DNA of 48,170 bases from Lachnospiraceae bacterium (GTDB lineage Bacteria; Bacillota; Clostridia; Lachnospirales; Lachnospiraceae), in assembly GCA_017408735.1 (NCBI GenBank), contig JAFQUB010000026.1, positions 1 to 48,170 on the forward strand, read 5' to 3'. The notes under the pieces are model-generated. The model did no database searches. It had not been told where the DNA came from and saw nothing but the letters and a program-made list of their open reading frames with translations. The position numbers were made by a program, and so were the translations under genes. Each line of letters starts with the position of its first letter. The stretch's first letter is position 1. Shown here in pieces: positions 8,955 to 17,709 of the stretch.

Positions 8955-9833
8955 ATGGTTAAGAGTATGACGGGCTTTGGACGGTTCGAAGTGTCTGAGG
9001 CGGAACGGAAAATGACAGTGGAAATTAAGTCGGTAAATCATCGCTATCTCGATTTAAATGTGAAGATGCCAAAGAAACTGAATTTCTTTGAAACTGCCAT
9101 AAGGAACTTGTTAAAGGAATATATTGAACGTGGAAAAGTAGACGTATTTATTACATACGAAGATTACAGTGAAAACAACGTGTGTATCAAATACAATCGT
9201 GATGTGGCAAAAGAATATTTGACCTATATCAGAAAAATGCAGAAAGAATTTGGGTTAAAAGAAGATTTTGGTGCAGCTACATTGTCAAAATATCCGGAAG
9301 TTCTGGTGATGGAAGAACAGGAAGTAAACGAAGAAGAATTATGGAAAATGTTGGAAACAGCACTTCGTAAGGCTGCTGAACAGTTTACAAATTCCAGAAT
9401 TCAGGAAGGCGAGCATCTGAAAAAGGATTTAATCGCCAAATTAGACAACATGTTAAAGAATGTGTCTTTTATAGAAACACGTTCTCCGGAAATTTTAAGT
9501 GAGTACCGAGCAAAACTCACCAATAAGGTAAAAGAACTCTTAACAGATACCTCAATAGATGAGAGCAGAATACTTACAGAAGTTACCATCTTTGCAGATA
9601 AGATCTGTGTAGATGAAGAAACAGTAAGACTTAGAAGCCATGTGGATCATATGAAGAAAGATTTACAGGCAGGTGGCAGTCTTGGCAGAAAGTTAGATTT
9701 CTTAGCACAGGAAATGAACAGAGAAGCCAATACCATTCTTTCAAAAGCAAATGATTTGACAATTTCTGAATATGGCATTGAATTGAAAACAGATATTGAA
9801 AAAGTCAGAGAACAGATTCAGAATATAGAATAG
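8955..9833 (+). CDS. yicC: YicC-family endoribonuclease
   Basis: A 292-residue YicC protein. The family start VKSMTGFGR is at the N-terminus, followed by EIKSVNHRYLDLNVKMPKKL; the C-terminal DUF1732 part has GRKLDFLAQEMNREANTILSKAND. E. coli YicC is an endoribonuclease acting on small RNAs; the role in Firmicutes is less clear. The ATG at 8955 has GGAGGT (8939-8944) ten bases upstream and gives the family start; the earlier frame start at 8925 adds ten non-conserved residues. It heads the run yicC-remA-rpoZ-rimO and lies nine bases before remA. Confidence 0.92.
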   Translation: MVKSMTGFGRFEVSEAERKMTVEIKSVNHRYLDLNVKMPKKLNFFETAIRNLLKEYIERGKVDVFITYEDYSENNVCIKYNRDVAKEYLTYIRKMQKEFGLKEDFGAATLSKYPEVLVMEEQEVNEEELWKMLETALRKAAEQFTNSRIQEGEHLKKDLIAKLDNMLKNVSFIETRSPEILSEYRAKLTNKVKELLTDTSIDESRILTEVTIFADKICVDEETVRLRSHVDHMKKDLQAGGSLGRKLDFLAQEMNREANTILSKANDLTISEYGIELKTDIEKVREQIQNIE

Positions 9834-9842
9834 GGTGATACG

Positions 9843-10100
9843 GTGGGAAGACTAGTCAGTGTAGGATTTGGCAATATGGTCAATTCCAGTAAAATTATTG
9901 CGGTGATAAGTCCGGAATCGGCACCGGTTAAAAGGCTGATACAGGCAGCCAAGGAAGAAGGCAGTGTGTTAGACGTTACCCAGGGACGTAAAACCAAATC
10001 GGTAATTGTTATGGAAAATGGTCAATATCTTTTATCAGCACTACAGACGGAAACTATAGCAAACCGTATGCAGTCAGGAGAAAAAACGGAAGAAACTTAA
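9843..10100 (+). CDS. remA: RemA-family DNA-binding regulator (DUF370)
   Basis: An 85-residue RemA/DUF370 protein with the family core LVSVGFGNMV, SPESAPVKRLIQAAKEEG and TQGRKTKSVIVMENG. In Bacillus subtilis, RemA forms rings that wrap DNA and activates matrix and osmoprotection genes. It uses a GTG start nine bases after yicC. The yicC-remA pairing is widely conserved in Firmicutes. The next gene is rpoZ, without the guanylate kinase gene that normally separates them. Confidence 0.92.
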   Translation: MGRLVSVGFGNMVNSSKIIAVISPESAPVKRLIQAAKEEGSVLDVTQGRKTKSVIVMENGQYLLSALQTETIANRMQSGEKTEET

Positions 10101-10147
10101 TAGTTTTTATAGAGTTATAAAGCAGGAAAAGGAAAGGAGCACAATAT

Positions 10148-10447
10148 ATGTTACATCCATCTTATACAGATTTAATGAAAGTAGTAAACAGCGAGGTTGA
10201 AGAAGGAGAACAGCCGGTAGTAAACAGCCGTTACTCCATCGTTCTTGCTACCTCAAAAAGAGCAAGACAGTTAATTGACGGAGATGAGGCAATGGTTTCC
10301 GATTACGGTAAAAAACCTTTATCTGTAGCAATCGAAGAATTAAACAAAGGCGAAATCAAAATTCTTCCGGAAGATTATGAACCGGAAACAGAAGAAGTAT
10401 TAGAAGTGGAAGAGGTCTTAGAAGTTCAGGAAGAACAGGAAGTATAG
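10148..10447 (+). CDS. rpoZ: RNA polymerase omega subunit
   Basis: A 99-residue omega subunit that helps assemble RNA polymerase by folding around the beta-prime C-terminus. The conserved core is NSRYSIVLATSKRARQLIDG followed by KPLSVAIEELNKGEI. The last 25 residues are an acidic low-complexity tail with a duplicated EVLEVE unit, longer than in most omegas. The ribosome binding site AAAGGAG precedes the ATG. It lies 47 bases downstream of remA, a gap too short for gmk and showing no remnant of it. Confidence 0.92.
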   Translation: MLHPSYTDLMKVVNSEVEEGEQPVVNSRYSIVLATSKRARQLIDGDEAMVSDYGKKPLSVAIEELNKGEIKILPEDYEPETEEVLEVEEVLEVQEEQEV

Positions 10448-10470
10448 TAAGAGCAAAGCAATGAAACTTG

Positions 10471-10496
10471 GGCGTGCCGAAAACGGTGCGCCTTTT
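10471..10496 (+). terminator. Hairpin between rpoZ and rimO, possible partial terminator
   Basis: GGCGTGCCG (10471-10479) pairs with CGGTGCGCC (10484-10492), including two G-U pairs, across an AAAA loop, and TTTT follows. The short T tract and the rimO ribosome binding site only about 10 bases later suggest incomplete termination within an operon. Confidence 0.6.
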
Positions 10497-10512
10497 ATAA
10501 AAAGGAGAGAAT

Positions 10513-11853
10513 ATGAAATTACTTTTTATTTCCTTAGGGTGCGATAAAAATTTAGTAGACTCTGAGTATATGCTGGGATATTTGAAAAATGCCGGCATCG
10601 AATTTACAAATGAGGAAACAGAGGCAGATATCATAGTAGTAAATACCTGTAGTTTCATTAACGATGCCAAGGAAGAAAGTATCAATACTATTCTGGAGAT
10701 GGCAGAGCAGAAGAAGAGCGGTAAGTGCAGGCTATTGATTGTGGCGGGCTGTCTGGCACAAAGATATAAAGAAGAAGTAATCAAAGAGATACCGGAAGTA
10801 GATGCCGTGTTGGGAACTACAGCATATGAAGAAATTGCAGGAGTAATTAACAGCTGTCTTGAGGGAGGAAGCCATTGCATTATCATGAAAGACTTGAAAT
10901 ATCTTCCTTCTGCCAACAGAGAGCGTCTGGTAACAACCGGAGGACATTATGCCCATTTGAAAATTGCAGAGGGCTGTGATAAGCACTGTACTTATTGCAT
11001 TATTCCTAAAATTCGTGGAGAATACCGCAGTGTTCCCATGGAAGATTTGCTGGCAGAAGCAAAAACACTGGCGGATTCCGGTGTAAAAGAATTAATTCTG
11101 GTAGCACAGGAAACTACCATGTATGGAAAAGATATTTACGGAAAGAAAATGCTTCCTGAATTGTTGCGGAAACTCTGTGAAATACCGGGAATTTACTGGA
11201 TTCGTATTCAGTATTGCTATCCGGAGGAGATTACAGATGAATTGATTCAGGTAATCAAAGAAGAGGAAAAAATCTGTAATTACCTTGATTTGCCAATTCA
11301 GCATGCCAGTGATGAAATATTAAGACGCATGGGAAGACGTACCAATAAAGAACAGTTAAAAGATATTATTGGAAGATTAAGAAAAGAAATTCCTGACATT
11401 GCAATACGAACTACACTCATTAGTGGTTTTCCGGGGGAAACGGAGGAAATGCACGAAGAAGTAATGGATTTTGTAGATGAAATGGAATTTGACCGTCTTG
11501 GTGTATTTGCTTATTCGCCGGAAGAAGACACTCCTGCAGCAGAATTTGCAGAACAGATAGAGGAAGAAGTAAAAGAAAACCGCAGGGACGAAATTATGGA
11601 ACTGCAGCAGGAAATTGCCTTTGATAAGTGCAATGATATGATTGGCAGGGAAGTGCTGGTTATGATTGAAGGCAGTGTTGCCGGAGAAAACGCTTATGTG
11701 GGAAGAACTTACATGGATGCACCGAACGTAGACGGATATATTTTTGTAAACACAGGAGCAAATCTTATGTCAGGAGATTTTGTGAGAGTAAAAGTGACCG
11801 GTGCATTAGAATATGATTTGATAGGAGAGATTGCAGATGAATTTACCGAATAA
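10513..11853 (+). CDS. rimO: Ribosomal protein S12 methylthiotransferase RimO
   Basis: A 446-residue radical SAM methylthiotransferase that modifies an aspartate of ribosomal protein S12. The N-terminal UPF0004 domain holds the second Fe-S cluster through C10, C46 and C80. The radical SAM motif CDKHCTYC gives C155, C159 and C162. A TRAM-type RNA/protein-binding domain occupies the last 65 residues. The opening MKLLFISLGCDKNLVDSE is characteristic of RimO rather than MiaB. AAAGGAG lies before the ATG. Its 3' end overlaps pgsA by 17 bases. Confidence 0.95.
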   Translation: MKLLFISLGCDKNLVDSEYMLGYLKNAGIEFTNEETEADIIVVNTCSFINDAKEESINTILEMAEQKKSGKCRLLIVAGCLAQRYKEEVIKEIPEVDAVLGTTAYEEIAGVINSCLEGGSHCIIMKDLKYLPSANRERLVTTGGHYAHLKIAEGCDKHCTYCIIPKIRGEYRSVPMEDLLAEAKTLADSGVKELILVAQETTMYGKDIYGKKMLPELLRKLCEIPGIYWIRIQYCYPEEITDELIQVIKEEEKICNYLDLPIQHASDEILRRMGRRTNKEQLKDIIGRLRKEIPDIAIRTTLISGFPGETEEMHEEVMDFVDEMEFDRLGVFAYSPEEDTPAAEFAEQIEEEVKENRRDEIMELQQEIAFDKCNDMIGREVLVMIEGSVAGENAYVGRTYMDAPNVDGYIFVNTGANLMSGDFVRVKVTGALEYDLIGEIADEFTE

Positions 11854-12388
11854 ACTGACGGTACTGAGAGTGATTTTAATACCGTTTTTTGTAGGATTTA
11901 TGCTGGTAGGTGAGCCATTGTATTATGCCATTGCCTTGGGGATATTCTGTATTGCAAGTCTGACAGATTTGCTGGATGGTAAAATCGCCAGAAAATATAA
12001 TTTGGTGACCAATTTTGGAAAGTTTATGGATCCTCTTGCAGATAAATTATTAGTATCTGCGGCGTTGGTATGTCTGGTGGAATCTGGTAATTTATCCTCA
12101 TGGATGGTAATTATTATTATCAGTAGAGAATTTATTATCAGTGGATTCCGTTTAATTGCAGCCGATAATGGCGTGGTAATTGCAGCCAGCTACTGGGGAA
12201 AATTTAAGACAGTATTCCAGATGGCTATGATTATTATGATTATTTTAACACTGGCAGGAATTCAAAATACATTTTTTGGATTTGCCACAATTCTTGTTAC
12301 CTGGGTGGCATTGATACTTACCGTAGTATCTTTGGTAGATTATCTTTGGAAAAATAAAGCAGTTCTTTCAGAAAATAATAATAAGTAG
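11837..12388 (+). CDS. pgsA: CDP-diacylglycerol-glycerol-3-phosphate 3-phosphatidyltransferase
   Basis: A 183-residue membrane enzyme that makes phosphatidylglycerol phosphate from CDP-diacylglycerol and glycerol-3-phosphate. The CDP-alcohol phosphotransferase signature is intact: D44, D47-G48, A51-R52, G61, D65 and D69, embedded in SLTDLLDGKIARKY and GKFMDPLADK. Several hydrophobic helices follow. The ATG at 11837 has AGGAGA in good position; a TTG six bases earlier is unlikely. The overlap with rimO suggests translational coupling. Confidence 0.95.
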   Translation: MNLPNKLTVLRVILIPFFVGFMLVGEPLYYAIALGIFCIASLTDLLDGKIARKYNLVTNFGKFMDPLADKLLVSAALVCLVESGNLSSWMVIIIISREFIISGFRLIAADNGVVIAASYWGKFKTVFQMAMIIMIILTLAGIQNTFFGFATILVTWVALILTVVSLVDYLWKNKAVLSENNNK

Positions 12389-12409
12389 AACAGAGAAGGA
12401 GATGGGAAT

Positions 12410-13651
12410 ATGGTTGCGGAACTCATATCGGTAGGAACGGAACTGTTAATGGGAAATATCGTAAATACAAATGCTGCATATCTTTCAAGAAAGCTGGCAG
12501 CTATGGGGATATCTGTTTATTATCAGAGTACCGTTGGGGATAACAAAGAACGCTTAAAGAAAGCCATAGAAACGGCTGTTGACCGAGCTGATATTGTGAT
12601 TTTAAGTGGTGGTCTTGGCCCTACAGCAGATGATTTGACAAAAGAAACCGCCGCAGAAGTATTGGGAAGGGATATGTATCTGGATGAGCGGAGTATGGAA
12701 CGAATACGTGAATATTTTGCACGGATTCACCGCACCAATATTACAGAAAATAACTGGAAACAGGCAATGATTCCGGAAAAAGCATTGATTCTGGATAATC
12801 ATAACGGTACCGCACCGGGGATTATTATGGAAGAAGAGGGAAAAACAGTCATTTTACTTCCGGGACCACCAAATGAATTGCAGTTAATGTTTGAAGAATC
12901 GGTAGTTCCTTATCTGCAGAAAGATAATTGTAAAATATTATATTCTAAAATGGTAAAGGTATGTGGTATTGGTGAAAGCAGGGCAGAAACCATGATTAAG
13001 GATTTGATGGATGCCCAGACCAATCCCACTATTGCCCCTTACGCCAAAACAGGTGAGGTACATTTTAGAATTACTGCTTTGGCAGAAAGCAAAGAAGCAG
13101 GAAAAGAACTGGTAAAACCAGTAGTAAAAGAGTTAAAACAGCGTTTTGGTGATGCGATTTACACTACAAAAGAGGAAGTGACTCTGGAAGAAAAGATAGT
13201 AAAAATGCTGAAAAAGCGTGGTCTTACCATGGTGACGGCAGAATCTTGTACGGGAGGAATGCTGGCATCCAAACTGATTAATGTTTCCGGAGTGTCAGAG
13301 ATTTTTAAAGCTGGTCTGGTGACTTATGCCAATGAAGCCAAAAGAGAGCTTCTGGGGGTGCAGAAAAAGACATTAAAGAAATATGGAGCGGTCAGTAGAG
13401 AAACTGCTGAAGAAATGGTATTAGGAGCAGCAGAACGCTATGATGCCGATGTGTCCATATCCATTACCGGGATTGCAGGACCGGAGGGCGGTACCGAAGA
13501 AAAGCCGGTAGGTCTGGTTTATATAGGATGTTATGTCTGCGGTGAATTGGAAATATATGAATGTCATTTTACAGGAACCAGAGAAAAGATTAGAGAAACT
13601 ACAACAATTACGGCATTAAATTTGATACGAAAAATGCTGTTGGATTATTAG
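12410..13651 (+). CDS. cinA: CinA-family protein (nicotinamide mononucleotide deamidase)
   Basis: A 413-residue two-domain CinA. The N-terminal MoaB/MocF-like domain (about 1-170) has GTELLMGNIVNTNAAYLS and SGGLGPTADDLTKE; the C-terminal deamidase domain (about 250-413) has TAESCTGGMLASKL and SITGIAGPEGGTEEKPVGLVY. Known role: removal or salvage of damaged pyridine nucleotides. It follows pgsA by 21 bases behind an AAGGAG site, the usual order. recA, often next in this run, is replaced here by ilvB. Confidence 0.94.
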   Translation: MVAELISVGTELLMGNIVNTNAAYLSRKLAAMGISVYYQSTVGDNKERLKKAIETAVDRADIVILSGGLGPTADDLTKETAAEVLGRDMYLDERSMERIREYFARIHRTNITENNWKQAMIPEKALILDNHNGTAPGIIMEEEGKTVILLPGPPNELQLMFEESVVPYLQKDNCKILYSKMVKVCGIGESRAETMIKDLMDAQTNPTIAPYAKTGEVHFRITALAESKEAGKELVKPVVKELKQRFGDAIYTTKEEVTLEEKIVKMLKKRGLTMVTAESCTGGMLASKLINVSGVSEIFKAGLVTYANEAKRELLGVQKKTLKKYGAVSRETAEEMVLGAAERYDADVSISITGIAGPEGGTEEKPVGLVYIGCYVCGELEIYECHFTGTREKIRETTTITALNLIRKMLLDY

Positions 13652-13680
13652 AATTAGGTGGAATGAGAGAGGAGAAGAAC

Positions 13681-15306
13681 ATGGCAGAAAAAATAACTGG
13701 TGCACAGGCGATGGTACAATGCCTGGAAAAAGAAGGAGTGTCTGTGGTATTTGGATACCCGGGGGTAGCCATATGTCCATTTTTTAATAGTTTATATGAT
13801 TCAGAAATAGAACAGGTATTAGTGAGAACCGAGCAAAATGCAGGCCATGCAGCCAGCGGATATGCAAGAGTAACGGGAGAAGTTGGTGTATGTGTGGCAA
13901 CTTCCGGACCGGGAGCCACCAATTTGATTACCGGTATTGCGACGGCATATGCAGACAGTATTCCTATGGTAGCAATTACAGGTCAGGTGTCCTCAGAACT
14001 TTTAGGACGTGATGTGTTCCAAGAGGCAGATATCACGGGAGCAACGGAATCTTTTGTAAAATACAGCTATTTAATCAAAGACGTAAATGATATTCCAAGA
14101 GTGTTTAAGGAAGCTTTCTATATTGCTAATACAGGAAGAAAAGGCCCTGTATTAATTGATATTCCAATAGATATTCAGAATCAGATGCTGGAATTCGAAT
14201 ATCCGGCGACAGTGTCTTTGCGAACATACAAACCTACCGTAAAAGGTCATGCGGTTCAGATTAAGAAAGTAATCGAAGCATTAAAAGAAGCAAAACGCCC
14301 TGTACTTTGTGTAGGAGGTGGTGTACAACTTAGTGGTGCGGAAGAAGAAGTACGTAAGTTCTCAGAGAAACATTCTATTCCGGTAGTAAATACCATGATG
14401 GGAATTGGTGTTATGCCTTCCGGCCATCCAATGTATTTTGGTATGGTGGGGAATAATGGAAAGGCTTATGCAAATCTTGCCATGAACAAAAGCGATTTGC
14501 TGATTATGATGGGAGCCAGAGTGGCTGACCGTGCTATTTCCCAGCCGGATTTAGTGACGGAAAATACCGTTGTGGTACATATTGACGTGGATCCGGCAGA
14601 AATTGGAAAAAATATGGGACCAAGTATTCCGATTGTTGGGGATATTAAACATATTTTACATGACTTTGAAAAACATGAATTTCAAGGGGATTATGGCGAG
14701 TGGATTGAACAGTTGAAAACCTGGAAGGAAGAAAAACAAGTGAAACGTAATCCAAAAGAAGGCTATGTAGATCCGGCAGAATTTGTACGTATTTTGTCAG
14801 AAAGCATGGAAGAAGACGGTGTATACGTGGCAGATGTGGGACAGAATCAGATTTGGTCCTGTAATTATTATGTAATGCGCAAAGGAAAATTTCTAACCAG
14901 TGGTGGGATGGGAACTATGGGCTATTCTATTCCTGCAGCTATGGGCGCAAAAAGAGCAGATAAGTCCCGTCAGGTAGTGGCTGTATGTGGAGATGGTTCT
15001 TTCCAGATGTCCTTTATGGAGCTGGCAACCATAAGACAGCACAATATTCCTATAAAAATCATTGTTTTAAAAAATAATTATTTAGGTATGGTTCGTGAAT
15101 ACCAGCATTATACATACAATGACAGATACTCAGGTGTTTCCCTGGATGGCAGTCCGAACTTAGAAATGATTGCAGCAGCTTACGAAATGCCATTTGTACG
15201 TATTTTTGACATGGATGGCATTGAAGAAAAAATCAAAACATTTCTTTCTATGGAAGGCTCCGGTCTGATGGAATGTATTATTGATTCTTATGATTTAGTG
15301 AAGTAG
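13681..15306 (+). CDS. ilvB: Acetolactate synthase large subunit
   Basis: A 541-residue ThDP-dependent enzyme that condenses two pyruvates (or pyruvate with 2-oxobutyrate) in valine, leucine and isoleucine synthesis. Catalytic Glu is E51 in RTEQNAGHAASGYAR. The ThDP/Mg motif is GDGSFQMSFMELAT ending in NN at about 461-462. The N-terminal loop reads GYPGVAICPFF rather than the common GYPGGAVLP, a conservative-looking variant. It pairs with a regulatory subunit 14 bases downstream, so it is the biosynthetic type. The ATG at 13681 is preceded by GAGGAGAAGAAC; the frame extends back to 13663 without conservation. Confidence 0.94.
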   Translation: MAEKITGAQAMVQCLEKEGVSVVFGYPGVAICPFFNSLYDSEIEQVLVRTEQNAGHAASGYARVTGEVGVCVATSGPGATNLITGIATAYADSIPMVAITGQVSSELLGRDVFQEADITGATESFVKYSYLIKDVNDIPRVFKEAFYIANTGRKGPVLIDIPIDIQNQMLEFEYPATVSLRTYKPTVKGHAVQIKKVIEALKEAKRPVLCVGGGVQLSGAEEEVRKFSEKHSIPVVNTMMGIGVMPSGHPMYFGMVGNNGKAYANLAMNKSDLLIMMGARVADRAISQPDLVTENTVVVHIDVDPAEIGKNMGPSIPIVGDIKHILHDFEKHEFQGDYGEWIEQLKTWKEEKQVKRNPKEGYVDPAEFVRILSESMEEDGVYVADVGQNQIWSCNYYVMRKGKFLTSGGMGTMGYSIPAAMGAKRADKSRQVVAVCGDGSFQMSFMELATIRQHNIPIKIIVLKNNYLGMVREYQHYTYNDRYSGVSLDGSPNLEMIAAAYEMPFVRIFDMDGIEEKIKTFLSMEGSGLMECIIDSYDLVK

Positions 15307-15320
15307 AGGAGGTCAGTATT

Positions 15321-15818
15321 ATGAAAAGAATATTTTCCGTTTTAGTTGAAAACAGAGCGGGGGTGCTCTGTAAAGTGGCAGGTCTGTTTTCCAGAAGATG
15401 CTTTAATATTGACAGCCTGGCGGTAGGTGAAACAGAAGCAAATGATGTATCTGTTATGACAATTGTATCTTCCGGAGATGAAAGAACCATTGAGCAGATT
15501 GAAAAACAGTTAAACAAAAAACTGGATATAATCAAGGTGAAAACTTTTACAGAAAGCAACAGTGTCTGTCGGGAACTGATGTTAATCAAAGTAAAATATC
15601 AGCCCAATAATAGAAGTGATATTATTGAAATCTGTAATGTGTTAAATGCCAGCGTATTAGATATGTCTGGTAGTTCCTTGCTGATACAGATTTGCGATTC
15701 ACCGGAAAAAATTGAATTGTTAATAAAAATGCTTTCGCCATATGGCATTGTGGAATTGGCAAGAACGGGAACTTTGGCACTTCAGAAATGCAGTGACAAT
15801 GAAAAGTCAAAGAATTAA
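15321..15818 (+). CDS. ilvN: Acetolactate synthase small (regulatory) subunit
   Basis: A 165-residue IlvH/IlvN protein. The N-terminal ACT domain starts MKRIFSVLVENRAGVLCKVAGLFSRR with FNIDSLAVGETE, and the C-terminal regulatory half has CRELMLIKVK and ARTGTLALQK. It activates the large subunit and carries the valine feedback site. GGAGGT precedes the ATG. A stable hairpin follows 25 bases downstream. Confidence 0.95.
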   Translation: MKRIFSVLVENRAGVLCKVAGLFSRRCFNIDSLAVGETEANDVSVMTIVSSGDERTIEQIEKQLNKKLDIIKVKTFTESNSVCRELMLIKVKYQPNNRSDIIEICNVLNASVLDMSGSSLLIQICDSPEKIELLIKMLSPYGIVELARTGTLALQKCSDNEKSKN

Positions 15819-15843
15819 ACAGAAAAATATGTAGAACGTATAT

Positions 15844-15867
15844 GAGCCTCGGAAAAATCCGAGGCTC
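15844..15867 (+). terminator. Hairpin at the end of the ilvBN operon
   Basis: Perfect 10-base-pair stem GAGCCTCGGA (15844-15853) / TCCGAGGCTC (15858-15867) with an AAAA loop. No T run follows, so termination efficiency is uncertain. Confidence 0.65.
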
Positions 15868-16195
15868 GTGTTATGAGGGGGGAGATAGTGAGTGTTTAAT
15901 CAACTATCTAACGATAGTATAATCCATAAATATGGACAAATTATGAACAATATATAAAAAATAACGGAAATTTATAAAAATATCAAAAGCTATATGTCAA
16001 AATGACGAATGAATGAGTGAAAGAGGGCAAGTTGCCCTGAAAAACAGGAAAAATTCGTTGATTTGACGTTTGTTGTTGCCGTTGGAAGGATATGCTCTTT
16101 GGAAAAATATATGAAAGAAGCACTATTTAACTAAGGGAGTACTGCACCAAAAACATGCTTGTATTCCCTTGGTTTCATAGTAATCTAAAACAGTA
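15868..16195. other. Gene-free stretch with a candidate small structured RNA
   Basis: No credible reading frame is visible. Contents: an ACTATC/GATAGT inverted repeat (15903-15918) ending at a TATAAT (15918-15923); a long stem in which 15996-16010 pairs with 16053-16067 at 14 of 15 positions, enclosing a second hairpin AGGGCAA/TTGCCCT (16024-16038); and a stem AAGGGAGTAC/GTATTCCCTT (16133-16142, 16161-16170) that may end transcription of the reverse-strand lipoprotein gene. The arrangement of a -10 element, a closing stem and an inner hairpin is compatible with a small non-coding RNA, but I recognise no family. Confidence 0.4.
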
Positions 16196-16765
16196 TTATT
16201 CCCCGATAGCCCCAAGAATACCATTGACTACATTTGTATAAGCCACATCATATTCCAAAGTCTCGTCCATTTCTTGTGCGGTTGAAGTTACTGTGTGAAA
16301 GCATTCACTAAATTCAGAACGAACATCGTTACCTTCCGTTTCTTCCATTGCAAGAAACCAATCGTTTGCCAAAGTTTCAAAGGCAGAAGAAGAACTAGGT
16401 TCGCCATAGGTAAATGCGTAATTTTTCAGGTTCTCTGCGACAGTTTCTGCACTTGCAGAATCAGTCTTTACTTCATAGATTTCTGTCATGAGTGATGAAA
16501 AAGCTGTATGAGAATCAGCGTCTGTATCAGCAGTTTCTTCTTGTTCTTCCTGAATTTCAGTTTCTTCTGAAGCATTTTCCTCATTAGTTACCTCTGTAGA
16601 ATTGTTCTTTTCCTCGTTTTCGAGGGTAGCTTCGTCTGCTACAGGTGCTTCTGTGGCTTCTTGTGTAGCGGGTGTGCTATTTTCTGTTGAAGTTGACGCT
16701 CCGCATCCACCTAACATTACCATAGATAAAATTCCTGCGTATAAAACGACATTTTTCTTTTTCAT
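16196..16765 (-). CDS. Uncharacterised lipoprotein with acidic linker
   Basis: A 189-residue product on the reverse strand. The signal peptide MKKKNVVLYAGILSMVMLGG leads to a lipobox GGCGA with the lipid-anchored Cys at about residue 21. Residues about 24-85 are a low-complexity Thr/Glu/Asn linker, followed by a small helical domain of about 100 residues (from FSSLMTEIYEVKTDS) that I do not recognise. GGAGGG lies before the ATG, and a plausible promoter is just upstream. It is the only reverse-strand gene in the chromosomal part. Probably a surface protein of unknown function. Confidence 0.8.
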   Translation of the reverse strand: MKKKNVVLYAGILSMVMLGGCGASTSTENSTPATQEATEAPVADEATLENEEKNNSTEVTNEENASEETEIQEEQEETADTDADSHTAFSSLMTEIYEVKTDSASAETVAENLKNYAFTYGEPSSSSAFETLANDWFLAMEETEGNDVRSEFSECFHTVTSTAQEMDETLEYDVAYTNVVNGILGAIGE

Positions 16766-16808
16766 AAAATCCCTCCTTAGAAATTTATTTTAATTAACGT
16801 ATTTATGC

Positions 16809-16836
16809 ATTATAACAAAAATTTACTGTAATGAAA
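16809..16836 (-). promoter_or_regulatory. Predicted promoter of the reverse-strand lipoprotein gene
   Basis: On the minus strand, TATAAT (16809-16814) is preceded by TTTCAT (16831-16836) with a 16-base spacer. The -10 is perfect and the -35 weak. Confidence 0.5.
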
Positions 16837-16867
16837 AGATAGAACATCAATTTTTAGAGGATGTGGA

Positions 16868-16899
16868 AAGCCGTGTGAGGGAGAACTTCATGCACGGCA
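16868..16899 (+). other. Group II intron domain V-like hairpin (possible relic)
   Basis: GCCGTG (16870-16875) pairs with CACGGC (16893-16898). A two-base TG bulge (16891-16892) on the 3' side leads into an inner stem TGAGG (16876-16880) / CTTCA (16886-16890) closed by a purine-rich loop. An AGC triad at 16869-16871, the two-base 3' bulge and the roughly 34-base size are features of group II intron domain V. The inner stem is one pair shorter than usual, and no reverse transcriptase or 5' intron half lies nearby. The surrounding 16766-17073 holds only this and the lipoprotein promoter. Confidence 0.4.
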
Positions 16900-17073
16900 G
16901 TATTTATATTAATTGTTAAACTGCAAAGCATTATCTACTAATCTTAGATTTCTACTAAAAATCCCATGCCATCCGCACTTAGAAAAACGAATATATGTTC
17001 TTGTAACTTATCCTATTTCATGATATTCTATTATAAGCTTTTAACCAAAAATAAAATTCAAATGGAGGAACTT

Positions 17074-17709
17074 ATGCTAGGAAAAACACATATGGCAGTT
17101 GGAGTTGCCGCAACCCTGGCGTTTACCAGACAGCCAACCCTACCGGAACTTATCCTTGCCGGTGGTGTGGGAGCCGTAGGAGCGGTGATTAGTGATATAG
17201 ACGTTGGCACGTCAGAATCCCACAAAGAAGCCAATAAGATTATTGCGATGGTAACCATAACAATGATAGGAATTGGCGTGTTGGACCATTATGTCCAACT
17301 GGGAATCTGGGATAGAATAAAAAGCAACAGAGCGGTATACCAGCTGGTGATATCAGGTCTGGTTTTTATAGCAATATGCATGTATGGAAAAGAACAGCCT
17401 CACCGATCCTTTATGCACTCCATTTTGGCACTTGGTCTGCTTTCGGGAATAATTGCAGTCATTTATTTGCCGGCAGTGAAATATTTTAGTATAGGTTTCT
17501 TATCACACCTTGTATTGGATATGTTTAATTATAAAAAAGTCCGTCTCCTTTATCCTATGAAAAAGGGAGTGTGTTTTCGAATGTTTCATGCCCGGGGAAT
17601 GGCAAATGATATTGCATTTATTACAGGAATAATTGTGGCAGTAGTGGAGGTGGCTATGGCAATATGGCAGAATTCTCAGTGGATTTTCTTCCTCCAGTCC
17701 CGGTTGTAA
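17074..17709 (+). CDS. Membrane-bound metal-dependent hydrolase, YdjM/DUF457 family
   Basis: A 211-residue membrane protein with the family start MLGKTHMAVGVA, an acidic ISDIDV motif, then QPHRSFMHSILAL and FLSHLVLDMFN. The His and Asp residues in THxxxG, DIDxG, HRxxxHS and SHLxxD are the conserved putative metal ligands of the DUF457/YdjM family, set among four or more hydrophobic helices. Substrate unknown. The ATG at 17074 has GGAGGAA nine bases upstream; the upstream extension to 16966 is rejected because it is not conserved-looking and lacks such a site. Confidence 0.8.
   Translation: MLGKTHMAVGVAATLAFTRQPTLPELILAGGVGAVGAVISDIDVGTSESHKEANKIIAMVTITMIGIGVLDHYVQLGIWDRIKSNRAVYQLVISGLVFIAICMYGKEQPHRSFMHSILALGLLSGIIAVIYLPAVKYFSIGFLSHLVLDMFNYKKVRLLYPMKKGVCFRMFHARGMANDIAFITGIIVAVVEVAMAIWQNSQWIFFLQSRL

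Noticed and set aside
10356..10916. 186-codon reverse-strand frame across the rpoZ end and rimO start
   Set aside because: It overlaps two well-supported genes and lacks a recognisable domain or a good ribosome binding site.
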